In this document: piece after piece, positions 1 to 7,911 of the stretch
Numbering within the stretch: the stretch's first letter is position 1
How the letters are laid out: each line of letters opens with the position of its first letter
Source: a virus
IMG/VR virus record: IMGVR_UViG_3300031251_000119
Coordinates: 1-20,812 of that record
Length of the DNA: 20,812 nucleotides
Direction: 5' to 3' (one strand)
Made by a program: the position numbers and the translations under genes
Notes under the pieces: model-generated
Told to the model about the DNA's origin: nothing
Seen by the model: only the letters and a program-made list of their open reading frames with translations
Database searches by the model: none

Positions 1-2
1 TA

Positions 3-833
3 CAACGATGGACAGAATTTACAAAGACTTGGCAATTTACTGATGAGTATAAAAACATTGAGATGCCATTCGTAACAGTAGTTAGAAGACCTGATATACA
101 ACAAGGACAAAATCAAGCTGGTCTTTGGAACATTCCTGGAAACCGAACATATACATACATGAAGGTTCCTACTTTTGATGGAATCAGAAAAGGTGTTGAT
201 TTATACAAGGTTCCTCAACCAACATCAGTTGATATAACCTATGAAGTTAGATTATTCACCAATAGAATGAAGGACTTGAATCGATTTAACAGAAAGATAC
301 AACGAGCTTTCCAATCAAGACAGTGTTATATAAATGTAAATGGGCATCCAATGCCATTACACTTGGAAAATATTGGGGATGAAAGTAATATTGATGATTT
401 TCAAAACAGACGATTTTATGTTCAAATGTTTGAGATGAAACTTCTTGGATATATATTGGATGAAGATGATTTTGAAGTTGTTCCAACATTAAATCGTTCA
501 GTAGTTATGATGGAACTTGATGAGAATAACATTTACAATAAGGTTATTTTTGACCCAATAAAAAGAGGTAATGTTGTTACATATAACTTTATCTATAAAC
601 CAAAATCTGAAGCACAATTCACATTCAATGCACAATATGATGTATCATTTACACAATTGGTTAACATTGAAAACATAACTAGAATAATAATATCAGTAAA
701 TAACATGGTTGTATTTGATGGAACAGTATTGACAACACCTATCATATTACATGCAAACGATGTTATCATTGTAACTATAACTAAAAATTTTCTTTCAAAC
801 GGAAAGTTCACATTAATTGGTAATACTATATAA
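3..833 (+). CDS. Partial tail/baseplate-type structural protein (5' end outside window)
   Basis: The reading frame is open from the first complete codon at position 3. The first ATG (63) lies inside a conserved-looking stretch, so the true start is upstream of the window and about 277 residues are visible. The visible N-terminal part is rich in Arg, Pro and aromatic residues (for example VTVVRRPDIQQGQNQAG). The C-terminal part (about the last 90 residues) is beta-rich and looks like an immunoglobulin-like or carbohydrate-binding sandwich. There is no signal peptide or membrane segment. The stop overlaps the next ATG by one base (TAATG), so it is translationally coupled to the fibre gene. From this position and from general resemblance to structural proteins of Bacteroidetes contractile phages I infer a virion, probably tail or baseplate, protein. 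I see no catalytic motif and do not recognise a named family. Confidence 0.7.
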   Translation, partial: QRWTEFTKTWQFTDEYKNIEMPFVTVVRRPDIQQGQNQAGLWNIPGNRTYTYMKVPTFDGIRKGVDLYKVPQPTSVDITYEVRLFTNRMKDLNRFNRKIQRAFQSRQCYINVNGHPMPLHLENIGDESNIDDFQNRRFYVQMFEMKLLGYILDEDDFEVVPTLNRSVVMMELDENNIYNKVIFDPIKRGNVVTYNFIYKPKSEAQFTFNAQYDVSFTQLVNIENITRIIISVNNMVVFDGTVLTTPIILHANDVIIVTITKNFLSNGKFTLIGNTI

Positions 834-3682
834 TGGGTAATTTAAGCAATTCATCAGATATAAATCAAACATTTATTCTAGAACCACTTTTGGTTACTGG
901 TGATACACCTACATTGTCTGCATGTACGATATTTTATACAAATAATATTCAATCTTGTAGTGGTGATACTCAAATATTATTAGGTACCAATTTAATAATA
1001 TTTAATGGTAATTTTTATTCTAATAATGGTCTTACTGCAAATACAATATCAGCAACTACTTACTTAAATTTACCTATCGACATTCATATTACAGGAGGTA
1101 CTTACTCTAATGGATCAGCTACGTTCACAAATAATACGGGTGGTACATTTAGTGTTAGTGGGTTTAGTTCAAGTGCTACATTTACAGGAGGAACGGTTGC
1201 TGGACCTACCAACTTTACCAATGGCTTAACAGCAAATACAATAAGTGCAACTACTTATTTTAATCTACCTATTGATATTCGAATTACTGGTGGTACTTAT
1301 TCAAATGGAAGTACCACATTTACAAATAATACAGGTGGTACGTTTAGTGTCAGTGGGTTTAGTACAGGAAGTTCAAATACAATATGGACAACTGGAAGTA
1401 CTGGTCAGTATTCAATTAAAGCAATTAATGATAGTAATCTTGATGCAACAGGTAGTTATGCAATAGCAGAAGGATATAATACTCTTGCTAGTGGAGATTA
1501 TTCTCACGCTGAAGGGTTATTTACTGTTTCTAGCGGTGTTTCTAGTCATGTTGAAGGAAACCAAACTAAAGCACTTGGTGATTTTTCACATGCAGAAGGA
1601 AATCAATCAACAGCTAATAATAATACAACACATGTTGAAGGTTATCAATCAACAGCTAATGGAAACGTTAGTCATTCTGAAGGTTATCAAACTACTTCTA
1701 TTGGTGATAATTCACATTCTGAAGGTTATAATACAACAGCTATTGGTTTTACAAGTCATGCTGAAGGTGGTTTAACTATTGCTAATGGTGGTTTCTCACA
1801 TGCTGAAGGATATACAGCAACAGCTCTTGGTGATTTCTCACACACAGAAGGTATATATACAACAGCTATTGGTCAATTTTCACATGCTGGAGGTAATACA
1901 AGTATTGCTAATGGTGATGGAAGTTTTGTTCATGGTCAATCATCAATAGCAAGTGGAACAACAACAATAGTTTTAGGTGATAACATAACAGGTACAACTG
2001 ATAATACATTATATGTTGATCGATTAAATGTGAAAACAATTAGTGGTGATACATCAATAATGAATATTGGTATTGATATTAACGGATTTATTACTACAGG
2101 AACAAGTGCTTCTAGTTTTAGTGGTGGCACTGTAATTGGACCAACTAATTTCACAAATGGTCTAACTGCTAATACATTTTCAGCTAGTACTTATTTTAAC
2201 CTTCCTATTGATATAAGAGTAACAGGAGGAACATACTCTAATGGAACAGGAATAGCTATTTTTAAAAATAATACAGGTGGAACATTTAGTGTTAGTGGCT
2301 TTAGTACAGGAAGTACAGATATATATACAACAGGAGTAACATTATCTAATTCAACAGTAACATTCAGAAGAAATGATAATAATACATATGGTATTAATCT
2401 ATCTGCTTTAACTACAGGTTATCTTCCATTAAGTGGTGGAACACTTACAGGTCGAGTTACTGGAACAACATTTTTTGTTAATGATGCAGTTGAATTTAGT
2501 GGTGATTCAATTAATATAAGTACACATATAACTAATCCAACACTATCAGCAAATACTAATTGGTTTGTTGATGATTCAGGACCATATATTGGAGCTTGGT
2601 CAGCAACACCAGTTACATTTAATGCTGGTGATTTTGTAAGTTATCTTGGGGATATCTATCAAAATCAAACAGGTAGCAACTCAACATTTAATCCATCAGT
2701 TGATCCATTTGGCGATTGGTTATTGTCTTATAATAATTATGTTGGAAGTTTCAATCCATCATCTGTTTATGCTATTGGAGTAGTGGTTGATTATCAAGGA
2801 TTTATTTATACCCATCTAACTAATACAAATCTTATTTATAATAATATAGCTTATAATGGAAGTGGATTTACCTTTGGTTCTAATGCAGCTACATATGCAA
2901 CTATTTATCCAACAAGTCTTGATGTTCCAGAAATTACAAGTCCAACAGGAACATTAACTTTATTTACATCTAATGTTTTAGTTAATGCTTTTTCATTTAA
3001 TGTAGGTGCAAGTAGTAATATTTTTATGAATGCTACAAATTATTCTTATTTTGGTATTAACGGTAATTATAATAATCTTGTATTTTTCAATAATTCAGCT
3101 GGTGATATTCTAAGTCCAAATACAGATGCATATGCAAGTTTATTTGCTACAAAAAATTCAAGAATTAATTCAACAGCATATAACTCACCAATACTTGGTG
3201 GTTCTAATGGATTAATGCAAGCTGGTATTCAAAATTCAGTTATTTTAGGTGGTAACGGAGTAACAGCTACAACAAATAATACAGCTTATGTTGATCGACT
3301 TAATATCAAAACTATTGGATCAGGTTCTACAATAATTAATTTAGGATTGGATTCATCAGGTAATGTAGTAACTGGAAGTACTGCTGGTACAGAAGTATTT
3401 GTAACAGGTGGAACATACAATAACTCTACTACTAATGGTACTGCTATATTCACAAATAATACGGGTGGTACATTTAGTATAAATGGATTTAGTTCTAGTT
3501 TTACAGGAGGAACTGTTACAGGTAATACAACTTTTAATGCTGGTCTTTCAGCATCAACAATAACAAGTACAAGTTTAACAGCTAGTACAATAAGCTCAAC
3601 TACAATAACTGTAACTAATATTATAAGTAATGATATTGACTTTCCTACTATAGCTGCATTTAGATTCTTAACAGGTAACTAA
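833..3682 (+). CDS. Tail fibre/adhesin with YadA-head-like SHAEG repeats (949 aa)
   Basis: This is a very long Gly/Ser/Thr/Asn-rich protein of modular fibre type. Residues about 65-195 contain two copies of a module with the core NGLTANTISATTY...PIDI...TGGTYSNG...FTNNTGGTFSVSGF. A third copy starts near residue 442, and a degenerate fourth lies near the C-terminus. Residues about 206-395 hold some twelve 14-residue repeats ending in SHAEG, SHSEG or SHVEG, which is the left-handed beta-roll repeat of YadA-type trimeric adhesin heads as found in phage fibres. The stretch ends with the cap STTIVLGDNITGTTDNTLY in a variant form. Near residue 530 is LPLSGGTLTG, a short motif very common in phage tail fibres. 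I see no C-terminal chaperone or autoproteolytic domain. It probably forms a trimeric fibre for host attachment. Translation is coupled to the upstream gene by a one-base overlap. Confidence 0.8.
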   Translation: MGNLSNSSDINQTFILEPLLVTGDTPTLSACTIFYTNNIQSCSGDTQILLGTNLIIFNGNFYSNNGLTANTISATTYLNLPIDIHITGGTYSNGSATFTNNTGGTFSVSGFSSSATFTGGTVAGPTNFTNGLTANTISATTYFNLPIDIRITGGTYSNGSTTFTNNTGGTFSVSGFSTGSSNTIWTTGSTGQYSIKAINDSNLDATGSYAIAEGYNTLASGDYSHAEGLFTVSSGVSSHVEGNQTKALGDFSHAEGNQSTANNNTTHVEGYQSTANGNVSHSEGYQTTSIGDNSHSEGYNTTAIGFTSHAEGGLTIANGGFSHAEGYTATALGDFSHTEGIYTTAIGQFSHAGGNTSIANGDGSFVHGQSSIASGTTTIVLGDNITGTTDNTLYVDRLNVKTISGDTSIMNIGIDINGFITTGTSASSFSGGTVIGPTNFTNGLTANTFSASTYFNLPIDIRVTGGTYSNGTGIAIFKNNTGGTFSVSGFSTGSTDIYTTGVTLSNSTVTFRRNDNNTYGINLSALTTGYLPLSGGTLTGRVTGTTFFVNDAVEFSGDSINISTHITNPTLSANTNWFVDDSGPYIGAWSATPVTFNAGDFVSYLGDIYQNQTGSNSTFNPSVDPFGDWLLSYNNYVGSFNPSSVYAIGVVVDYQGFIYTHLTNTNLIYNNIAYNGSGFTFGSNAATYATIYPTSLDVPEITSPTGTLTLFTSNVLVNAFSFNVGASSNIFMNATNYSYFGINGNYNNLVFFNNSAGDILSPNTDAYASLFATKNSRINSTAYNSPILGGSNGLMQAGIQNSVILGGNGVTATTNNTAYVDRLNIKTIGSGSTIINLGLDSSGNVVTGSTAGTEVFVTGGTYNNSTTNGTAIFTNNTGGTFSINGFSSSFTGGTVTGNTTFNAGLSASTITSTSLTASTISSTTITVTNIISNDIDFPTIAAFRFLTGN
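1451..1950 (+). repeat. 42-nt period repeat coding for SHAEG units (first cassette)
   Basis: About twelve tandem units of roughly 42 bases encode 14-residue repeats whose conserved core is S-H-[AVST]-E-G. Copies differ in almost all third positions, so the array is an old coding repeat rather than a recent expansion. A related but longer array lies at 10657-11572. Confidence 0.85.
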
Positions 3683-3707
3683 CAAATAAAAATAAAAAAA
3701 TTAAATT

Positions 3708-4163
3708 ATGTCATTCAACACAAATCAAATTCCAGTATACGCAGTAACTCCTAAAACAGACTATGGTATATTAAATGCAGCAAGTGCTGGTGTATTAACA
3801 GGTGGAACTAATACAGTAATATGTTTTACAGCTTCAACTGCTGGATCACGTGTATATTCCATGATTGCATCAACTAACGATACAGCTGCTGTAAATCTAT
3901 TTTGTTTTATAGATAAAGGTGGCTTAGGTACAACCTATATGCCATTTGCTCAAGTTAATGTACCATTATCATCAGGTAACTTAGCTAGTACATTAATGGT
4001 AGATTGTTTAAATGCATCAGTATCAGTTGGTTTACCAATTGATAATGTAGGTAAACGTTATGTAGAGCTTGCTCCTAATGATAGAATAGCTGTCTCAACA
4101 GTAGCCAATATGACAGCAGCTAAAGCTTGTATGGTTGTATGTATGGGTGCTCACTATCAATAA
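3708..4163 (+). CDS. Small virion-type protein, unknown family (151 aa)
   Basis: This is a compact beta-rich protein without signal peptide, membrane segment or charged tails. It has six Cys scattered through the chain. A C-terminal stretch (VGLPIDNVGKRYVELAPNDR, then a run with MTAAKACMVV) resembles small decoration or fibre-associated proteins in other tailed phages, as far as I can recall. I cannot name the family. The start follows a purely A/T leader with no Shine-Dalgarno sequence, as is usual for Bacteroidetes. It sits between the SHAEG fibre and the three receptor-binding-like genes, in the same reading frame as those three and separated from the first by 21 bases. That context argues for a tail-tip or fibre-associated role, which is inference. 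Confidence 0.6.
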   Translation: MSFNTNQIPVYAVTPKTDYGILNAASAGVLTGGTNTVICFTASTAGSRVYSMIASTNDTAAVNLFCFIDKGGLGTTYMPFAQVNVPLSSGNLASTLMVDCLNASVSVGLPIDNVGKRYVELAPNDRIAVSTVANMTAAKACMVVCMGAHYQ

Positions 4164-4184
4164 TCAATAAATTAACTAATAATT

Positions 4185-4637
4185 ATGTTACAAGGATTAG
4201 GACACGGATTAAATGGGATAAATTTAATGAATCCCAACATGGAACTTTTCACAGAGTGGGAAGATTTTCCAGCATCTATTTGGCAAGCTAGTCAAATTGG
4301 ATGGTCTGCTGGTACATTTACACGAAGTGTGTATAAGTATAAAAAGATTGGTTCTTTAGTTTTATTGAATATTAAAGTTCAAGGAACAAGTAATTTAGCT
4401 ACGACACAAACTACATTACCATTACCATTTAGTGTGGTAAAAAATAATGCAGCAAATATTAGATATCAAGGTGGATCACTAATAACAAATAGTGGAGTTG
4501 CTGCACTTGGATTATATGATGTTTTTAATAAAACAATAAGATTCTTTACCAGTTATGCTGCTACAGGAAATTGGACAGCAACTGGTATAAAACAAGTGAC
4601 GACACCAACCTATTGTTTTTATTTTACAAACGAATAA
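4185..4637 (+). CDS. Receptor-binding-like tail protein, paralog 1 of 3 (150 aa)
   Basis: This is the first of three neighbouring paralogs. The shared plan is: a short N-terminal lead (here with MLQGLGHGLNGIN), a segment with a Tyr/Lys-rich strand and KIG, then a GTSN motif followed by a Thr-rich strand ending in LP, and a C-terminal strand with WTATG. This resembles the beta-sandwich modules at the C-termini of many phage tail fibres and receptor-binding proteins, where the GTSN...T...LP signature is frequent. Here the module is a stand-alone protein. It has the most divergent N-terminal region of the three (Trp-rich, residues 25-45). It probably sits at the distal tail and binds the host surface. 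The role is inferred from fold-like motifs and location only. Confidence 0.6.
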   Translation: MLQGLGHGLNGINLMNPNMELFTEWEDFPASIWQASQIGWSAGTFTRSVYKYKKIGSLVLLNIKVQGTSNLATTQTTLPLPFSVVKNNAANIRYQGGSLITNSGVAALGLYDVFNKTIRFFTSYAATGNWTATGIKQVTTPTYCFYFTNE

Positions 4638-4640
4638 TAT

Positions 4641-5069
4641 ATGTATAAAGGATTAACAAAAGGAACTGATGATGGTGGTCTCAATATAATGGTTGGAGAC
4701 TGGATTACTTATGTTCCAACACTTACAGGATTCAATACAGCATCTGCAATAACTAATGTATTTTTATATAAAGTTATTGGTAAGACACTTATGTTTCAAT
4801 CTATAATAGCTGGTACATCAAATTCAGCTGCATTTACTTTTAGTTTACCTATTCCAATAAAACTCCCTCTTGATACTTCAGGTAATGGATTAGCAATAAA
4901 TGTACCTTGTTCAGCAGCAAATGGTGGTGTACAAATATTAACTGCTATTGCATTTTTCGGCACACCAGATTCATCAACTGTAACTATGAATGTAACAGCT
5001 ACATCAGCAGTATGGACAACATCATCAACTAAACAAGCCTATTTAAATGGGTTTTATGAGATTTATTAA
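4641..5069 (+). CDS. Receptor-binding-like tail protein, paralog 2 of 3 (142 aa)
   Basis: This protein has the clearest receptor-binding module of the three. Near residue 20 it has WITYVPTLTGF, a typical opening of phage fibre C-terminal domains (W-x-x-Y-x-P-T). It continues with YKVIGKTLMFQ, then AGTSNSAAFTFSLP, a variable central loop region and a final strand with VWTTSS. The start lies three bases after the stop of paralog 1 and in the same frame (TAA, one codon, ATG), which suggests coupled translation and origin by tandem duplication. Sequence identity to the neighbours is confined to the short motifs, so the copies have diverged far, as expected for host-range proteins. No signal peptide or enzymatic motif is visible. 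Confidence 0.65.
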   Translation: MYKGLTKGTDDGGLNIMVGDWITYVPTLTGFNTASAITNVFLYKVIGKTLMFQSIIAGTSNSAAFTFSLPIPIKLPLDTSGNGLAINVPCSAANGGVQILTAIAFFGTPDSSTVTMNVTATSAVWTTSSTKQAYLNGFYEIY

Positions 5070-5072
5070 ATT

Positions 5073-5501
5073 ATGAAAAGAGGACTTAATTCATTTGGAG
5101 ACTTGAATACACAGGATTATGTGGTTCTATTTGATAGCACTAGATTTGCTGATGGACTTAAATATTGTACTGGATTCTCATCATTATCAACTGATGGAGC
5201 TTTAGCTTATAAAATAGTTGGTAATATGTTATTCTGTTCTTTCTTTTTTGAGGGAACTTCAAATGCAACAACAAAGACATTTACAATTCCACTTGGACAG
5301 AGTATTCAAATACCAACAAATACAAATAACCAATTTATGGTTAGAGTTATGAATAATGGTGGTGCTGCAACTACTGGATTAGCTAGAATTAATGCTGGTA
5401 ATGGTACTATAACAGTAACTGTATTTAATGGAATAACTACATGGACAGCATCTGGTAATGCCTTTTTTATAGGTCAATTTATGGTTCCAATCAATTTATA
5501 A
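5073..5501 (+). CDS. Receptor-binding-like tail protein, paralog 3 of 3 (142 aa)
   Basis: This is the third paralog, again three bases after the previous stop and in the same frame. Shared landmarks are YKIVGNMLF, then EGTSNATTKTFTIPLG, then a NNGGAATTGLARI segment and a final WTASGNAFFIGQF strand. The N-terminal lead (MKRGLNSFGDLN) matches the short Gly/Asn-rich leads of paralogs 1 and 2, which may be the part that docks to the tail. The opening W-x-x-Y-x-P-T of paralog 2 is absent here. A host-surface binding role is inferred from the module type and the position among fibre genes. Confidence 0.62.
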   Translation: MKRGLNSFGDLNTQDYVVLFDSTRFADGLKYCTGFSSLSTDGALAYKIVGNMLFCSFFFEGTSNATTKTFTIPLGQSIQIPTNTNNQFMVRVMNNGGAATTGLARINAGNGTITVTVFNGITTWTASGNAFFIGQFMVPINL

Positions 5502-5528
5502 TAACAGGTATACATAAACTAAAAAGAT

Positions 5529-5536
5529 ATATTTAT
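5529..5536 (+). promoter_or_regulatory. ATATTTAT motif, candidate late promoter element
   Basis: The 14 bases ending here (AAAGATATATTTAT) recur identically before the gene at 7912. The motif is 7 bases ahead of the ATG at 5544, or 25 bases ahead of the in-frame ATG at 5562. The functional reading is inference. Confidence 0.35.
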
Positions 5537-5543
5537 CTAATAT

Positions 5544-5849
5544 ATGGCTGGATTTAAACATATGGAGGAAGATTTAAAGAAATACTCAGAAGTATTAACT
5601 ATAAAGCTTCGTGATGATCTTAAAAATAATGGTCATTATTCAAGTGGTAAATTGGATCAGAGTATTAATGTAACATTAAAAGTTGAAGGAAATGGTGTAG
5701 CTTTGGATTTCAAAGCTTTAGACTATATAAAAAAACTTGAAAATGGTAAGTTTTGGACTGAATGGATTAAAAAACAAATTCCAGATATAAATAATATTGT
5801 AGCAAAAGCTATGCAAAAAGATATAATAGAAGATTTAAAACAACAATAA
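5544..5849 (+). CDS. Small tail-completion-like protein (101 aa)
   Basis: This is a short charged protein. Residues 7-28 form a Lys/Asp-rich amphipathic helix, followed by SSGKLDQSINVTLKVEG and a short strand, and then helices containing WTEWIKK to the C-terminus. The order helix, then S-G-x-L-x-x-S-I, then beta strands is reminiscent of HK97 gp10-like tail completion/neck proteins, but the match is weak and I offer it only as a possibility. The start is uncertain: ATG 5544 is very close to the upstream ATATTTAT motif, and a second ATG at 5562 (MEEDLKK) is possible. The stop lies two bases before the GIY-YIG endonuclease start. Before that endonuclease arrived it probably lay directly next to the structural gene now at 6420. 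Confidence 0.55.
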   Translation: MAGFKHMEEDLKKYSEVLTIKLRDDLKNNGHYSSGKLDQSINVTLKVEGNGVALDFKALDYIKKLENGKFWTEWIKKQIPDINNIVAKAMQKDIIEDLKQQ

Positions 5850-5851
5850 TA

Positions 5852-6433
5852 ATGTCAATAAGCTTTATAAGTACACCAGCTCTAATATCACCTGTATTTT
5901 ATATATATTTACATATAAGATTAACAGATGGTTCTCCATTTTATGTTGGTAAAGGTAATGGTAGAAGAGCTACTAGAACACAACATAGAAATAATTGGTG
6001 GCATAATATTGTTAATAAACATGGATTTGATATCATTATGCTTGAAGAAGGATTAACAGAAGAACAAGCATTAGAAAAAGAGATTTATTGGATTAATAGA
6101 ATAGGTCGAAAAGATCAAGGTAAAGGACCACTTGTTAATATGACAGATGGAGGTGAAGGAAAAAGTGGTAATGTAACAAGTGATGAAACTAAAAAGAAAT
6201 TAAGTAAATTAAACAAAGGTGCTAATAATGCTTTTTATGGTAAAAAACATTCAGAAGAAACAATAAATAAAATGAAAACTCTTTTAGCTAAAAGAGTCGT
6301 TTCAGATGAAACAAAATTAAAAATGTCTTTATCACATACAGGTCAAAAAAGAACTGAAGAACAAAAGCTAAGAATGAAAATTGCACAAATTAAAATAGCA
6401 AATTTAAAAAGATATAATAATGATAACATTTAA
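5852..6433 (+). CDS. GIY-YIG homing endonuclease with NUMOD3 motifs (193 aa)
   Basis: The nuclease core is clear: YIYLH at residues 17-21 and FYVGKGNGRR at 30-39 form the GIY-YIG signature in its YVYLH/FYVGKG variant, with R38/R39 in the helix, E77 as candidate metal-binding Glu, and N96 plus the GGEG turn (100-103) closing the domain. Residues 110-140 contain a NUMOD3 DNA-binding motif (KKLSKLNKG...FYGKKHSEET), and 151-180 hold a second, degenerate one. This is a free-standing homing endonuclease that would cut related phage genomes lacking it. Residues 2-15 (SISFISTPALISPV) are not part of the family but resemble the first residues of the next gene. It starts 2 bases after the previous stop and overlaps the next gene by 14 bases. 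Confidence 0.9.
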   Translation: MSISFISTPALISPVFYIYLHIRLTDGSPFYVGKGNGRRATRTQHRNNWWHNIVNKHGFDIIMLEEGLTEEQALEKEIYWINRIGRKDQGKGPLVNMTDGGEGKSGNVTSDETKKKLSKLNKGANNAFYGKKHSEETINKMKTLLAKRVVSDETKLKMSLSHTGQKRTEEQKLRMKIAQIKIANLKRYNNDNI

Positions 6434-7862
6434 TTCTCTTCCTTCGATTATATCTCCAGTTTATAATCCTATATACTTTGATGTACAATCTACAAATACA
6501 TCTCAAGGTCTATTTAAGTATGTATTTCAACTCTATTCACCTTTTAATGCTTCAACGATCTTAAGCACAGTAAAAATGCTTCCAAGACCTGATACTACTT
6601 GTATTTATAATCCAGCCAGAATTCTTGAATCTAAATTATCATTTGATTCTAATATTCAAAATATAGTTACAATTACAGCTTCAACTAATCATTATACTTC
6701 ATATAAGGTTAATTTTGGAGAGGAATATCAATACAATTGGAATTATTCTGATTATTTTTATTGTAATGCATTCTCAACCTTCCCATATACAGCCTTTACA
6801 GCTAATATTGGTTTTACTGGTTCTACACCACACTATTATTCAAGTGGTGATGTTATCACAATTACACATCAAAGTCCAGCTCAAAATCCTCAATTTACAG
6901 GAACTTGGACAGTATTGGCTGTTCCTAATCCATATCAAATAATTACAAGTATTACATCTGCTACTGGTTCATCAGCTGAAACTGGAACAACTATTTATTC
7001 TGATAGACGAGTTACAACCATTTCTGGATTGACTGGTTATACTGGTTATACATTTAATGGTGTTAATCAATATGATGAAATTCCATCTTGGAATTATCTT
7101 AGCTATATCATGACAGGTACTACTGGAAGTAAGAAATTCTTAACCAATATGCCAAGAAACGGTGTATATTTAAAAAATACTAATCGAGGAACACTTTCAT
7201 TCTTTAACTATTTAACAACAGCAAATATTATAAGAGTTATTACTTATCAAAATTCTGGTGGTACACTTACTACAAATATTCCTATAACAATTCCTAATAC
7301 TAATGATATTGTTCATATTCCATCTGGAATTTATAATATTAATGGTATGTCAGCTAATACAATAAATATAACAAGAGACTATCAATATACTGTTGCTTTA
7401 GTTGGTGGTGGTGGATTTATATCTGAATCAATACTATATTTAATTGATGGTAGATGTTCAAAATATGATGGAGTAAGACTTCAATTCTTAAATAGACTTG
7501 GAGGTTATGATTATGTCAATTTTGATATGGTTTCAAGACAAACAGTTAATACAACTAAATCTTATTTCAAGAAGAGACTTGATTATAATTATTCAGTTGG
7601 TGCAAGAGAAAAGACAGTATTGGATGTAAATGGCAATTATGTATTTACAGTTAATTCAAATTGGATGGATGATGCAGAATCAGCTTGGATGGAGGAATTA
7701 CTTACCAGTTCAGTTGTGAATATTATTCAACCAGATGGAACTTGTCTTCCAGTTAATGTACTTGAACAAAGTGTTGAAATACAAAAAACCATCAATAATA
7801 AGATGATCATGTATTCATTTAATCTTGAATCAGCCTTTACAATCAACGGACAAAGAAGTTAA
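6420..7862 (+). CDS. Tail/baseplate-type structural protein (480 aa)
   Basis: This is a beta-rich, aromatic-rich protein without signal peptide or membrane helices. It opens with SLPSIISPVYNPIYFDVQS, an opening I associate with a structural protein family in Bacteroidetes phages that sits next to a protein like the one at 7912. The middle part (residues 120-250) is rich in Thr/Gly/Tyr. The C-terminal half has RLGGYDYVNF and a long regular beta region to residue 475. Its ATG lies within the last codons of the upstream endonuclease (14-base overlap), so translation is coupled to or reinitiated after the endonuclease. The first 14 residues resemble residues 2-15 of that endonuclease. A baseplate or tail role is inferred from position. 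Confidence 0.65.
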   Translation: MITFNSLPSIISPVYNPIYFDVQSTNTSQGLFKYVFQLYSPFNASTILSTVKMLPRPDTTCIYNPARILESKLSFDSNIQNIVTITASTNHYTSYKVNFGEEYQYNWNYSDYFYCNAFSTFPYTAFTANIGFTGSTPHYYSSGDVITITHQSPAQNPQFTGTWTVLAVPNPYQIITSITSATGSSAETGTTIYSDRRVTTISGLTGYTGYTFNGVNQYDEIPSWNYLSYIMTGTTGSKKFLTNMPRNGVYLKNTNRGTLSFFNYLTTANIIRVITYQNSGGTLTTNIPITIPNTNDIVHIPSGIYNINGMSANTINITRDYQYTVALVGGGGFISESILYLIDGRCSKYDGVRLQFLNRLGGYDYVNFDMVSRQTVNTTKSYFKKRLDYNYSVGAREKTVLDVNGNYVFTVNSNWMDDAESAWMEELLTSSVVNIIQPDGTCLPVNVLEQSVEIQKTINNKMIMYSFNLESAFTINGQRS

Positions 7863-7889
7863 TATTGGGTAAATAGATTTCTTAAAGAT

Positions 7890-7897
7890 ATATTTAT
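7890..7897 (+). promoter_or_regulatory. ATATTTAT motif before the 1591-aa protein gene
   Basis: The motif ends 14 bases before the ATG at 7912, the same distance as at the gene starting at 15935. It lies in the only sizeable gap (49 bases) in this part of the structural run. Interpreted as a candidate late promoter. Confidence 0.4.
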
Positions 7898-7911
7898 TAA
7901 TAAATTAGCTT

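Noticed and set aside
63-65. ATG 63 as start of the first gene
   Set aside because: The frame is open upstream and the sequence before it continues the same protein style; the gene is cut by the window.
1451-1950. Regular short repeats that could suggest a CRISPR array
   Set aside because: The period is 42 bases with diverged copies in an uninterrupted reading frame encoding SHAEG units; there are no identical repeats with unique spacers.
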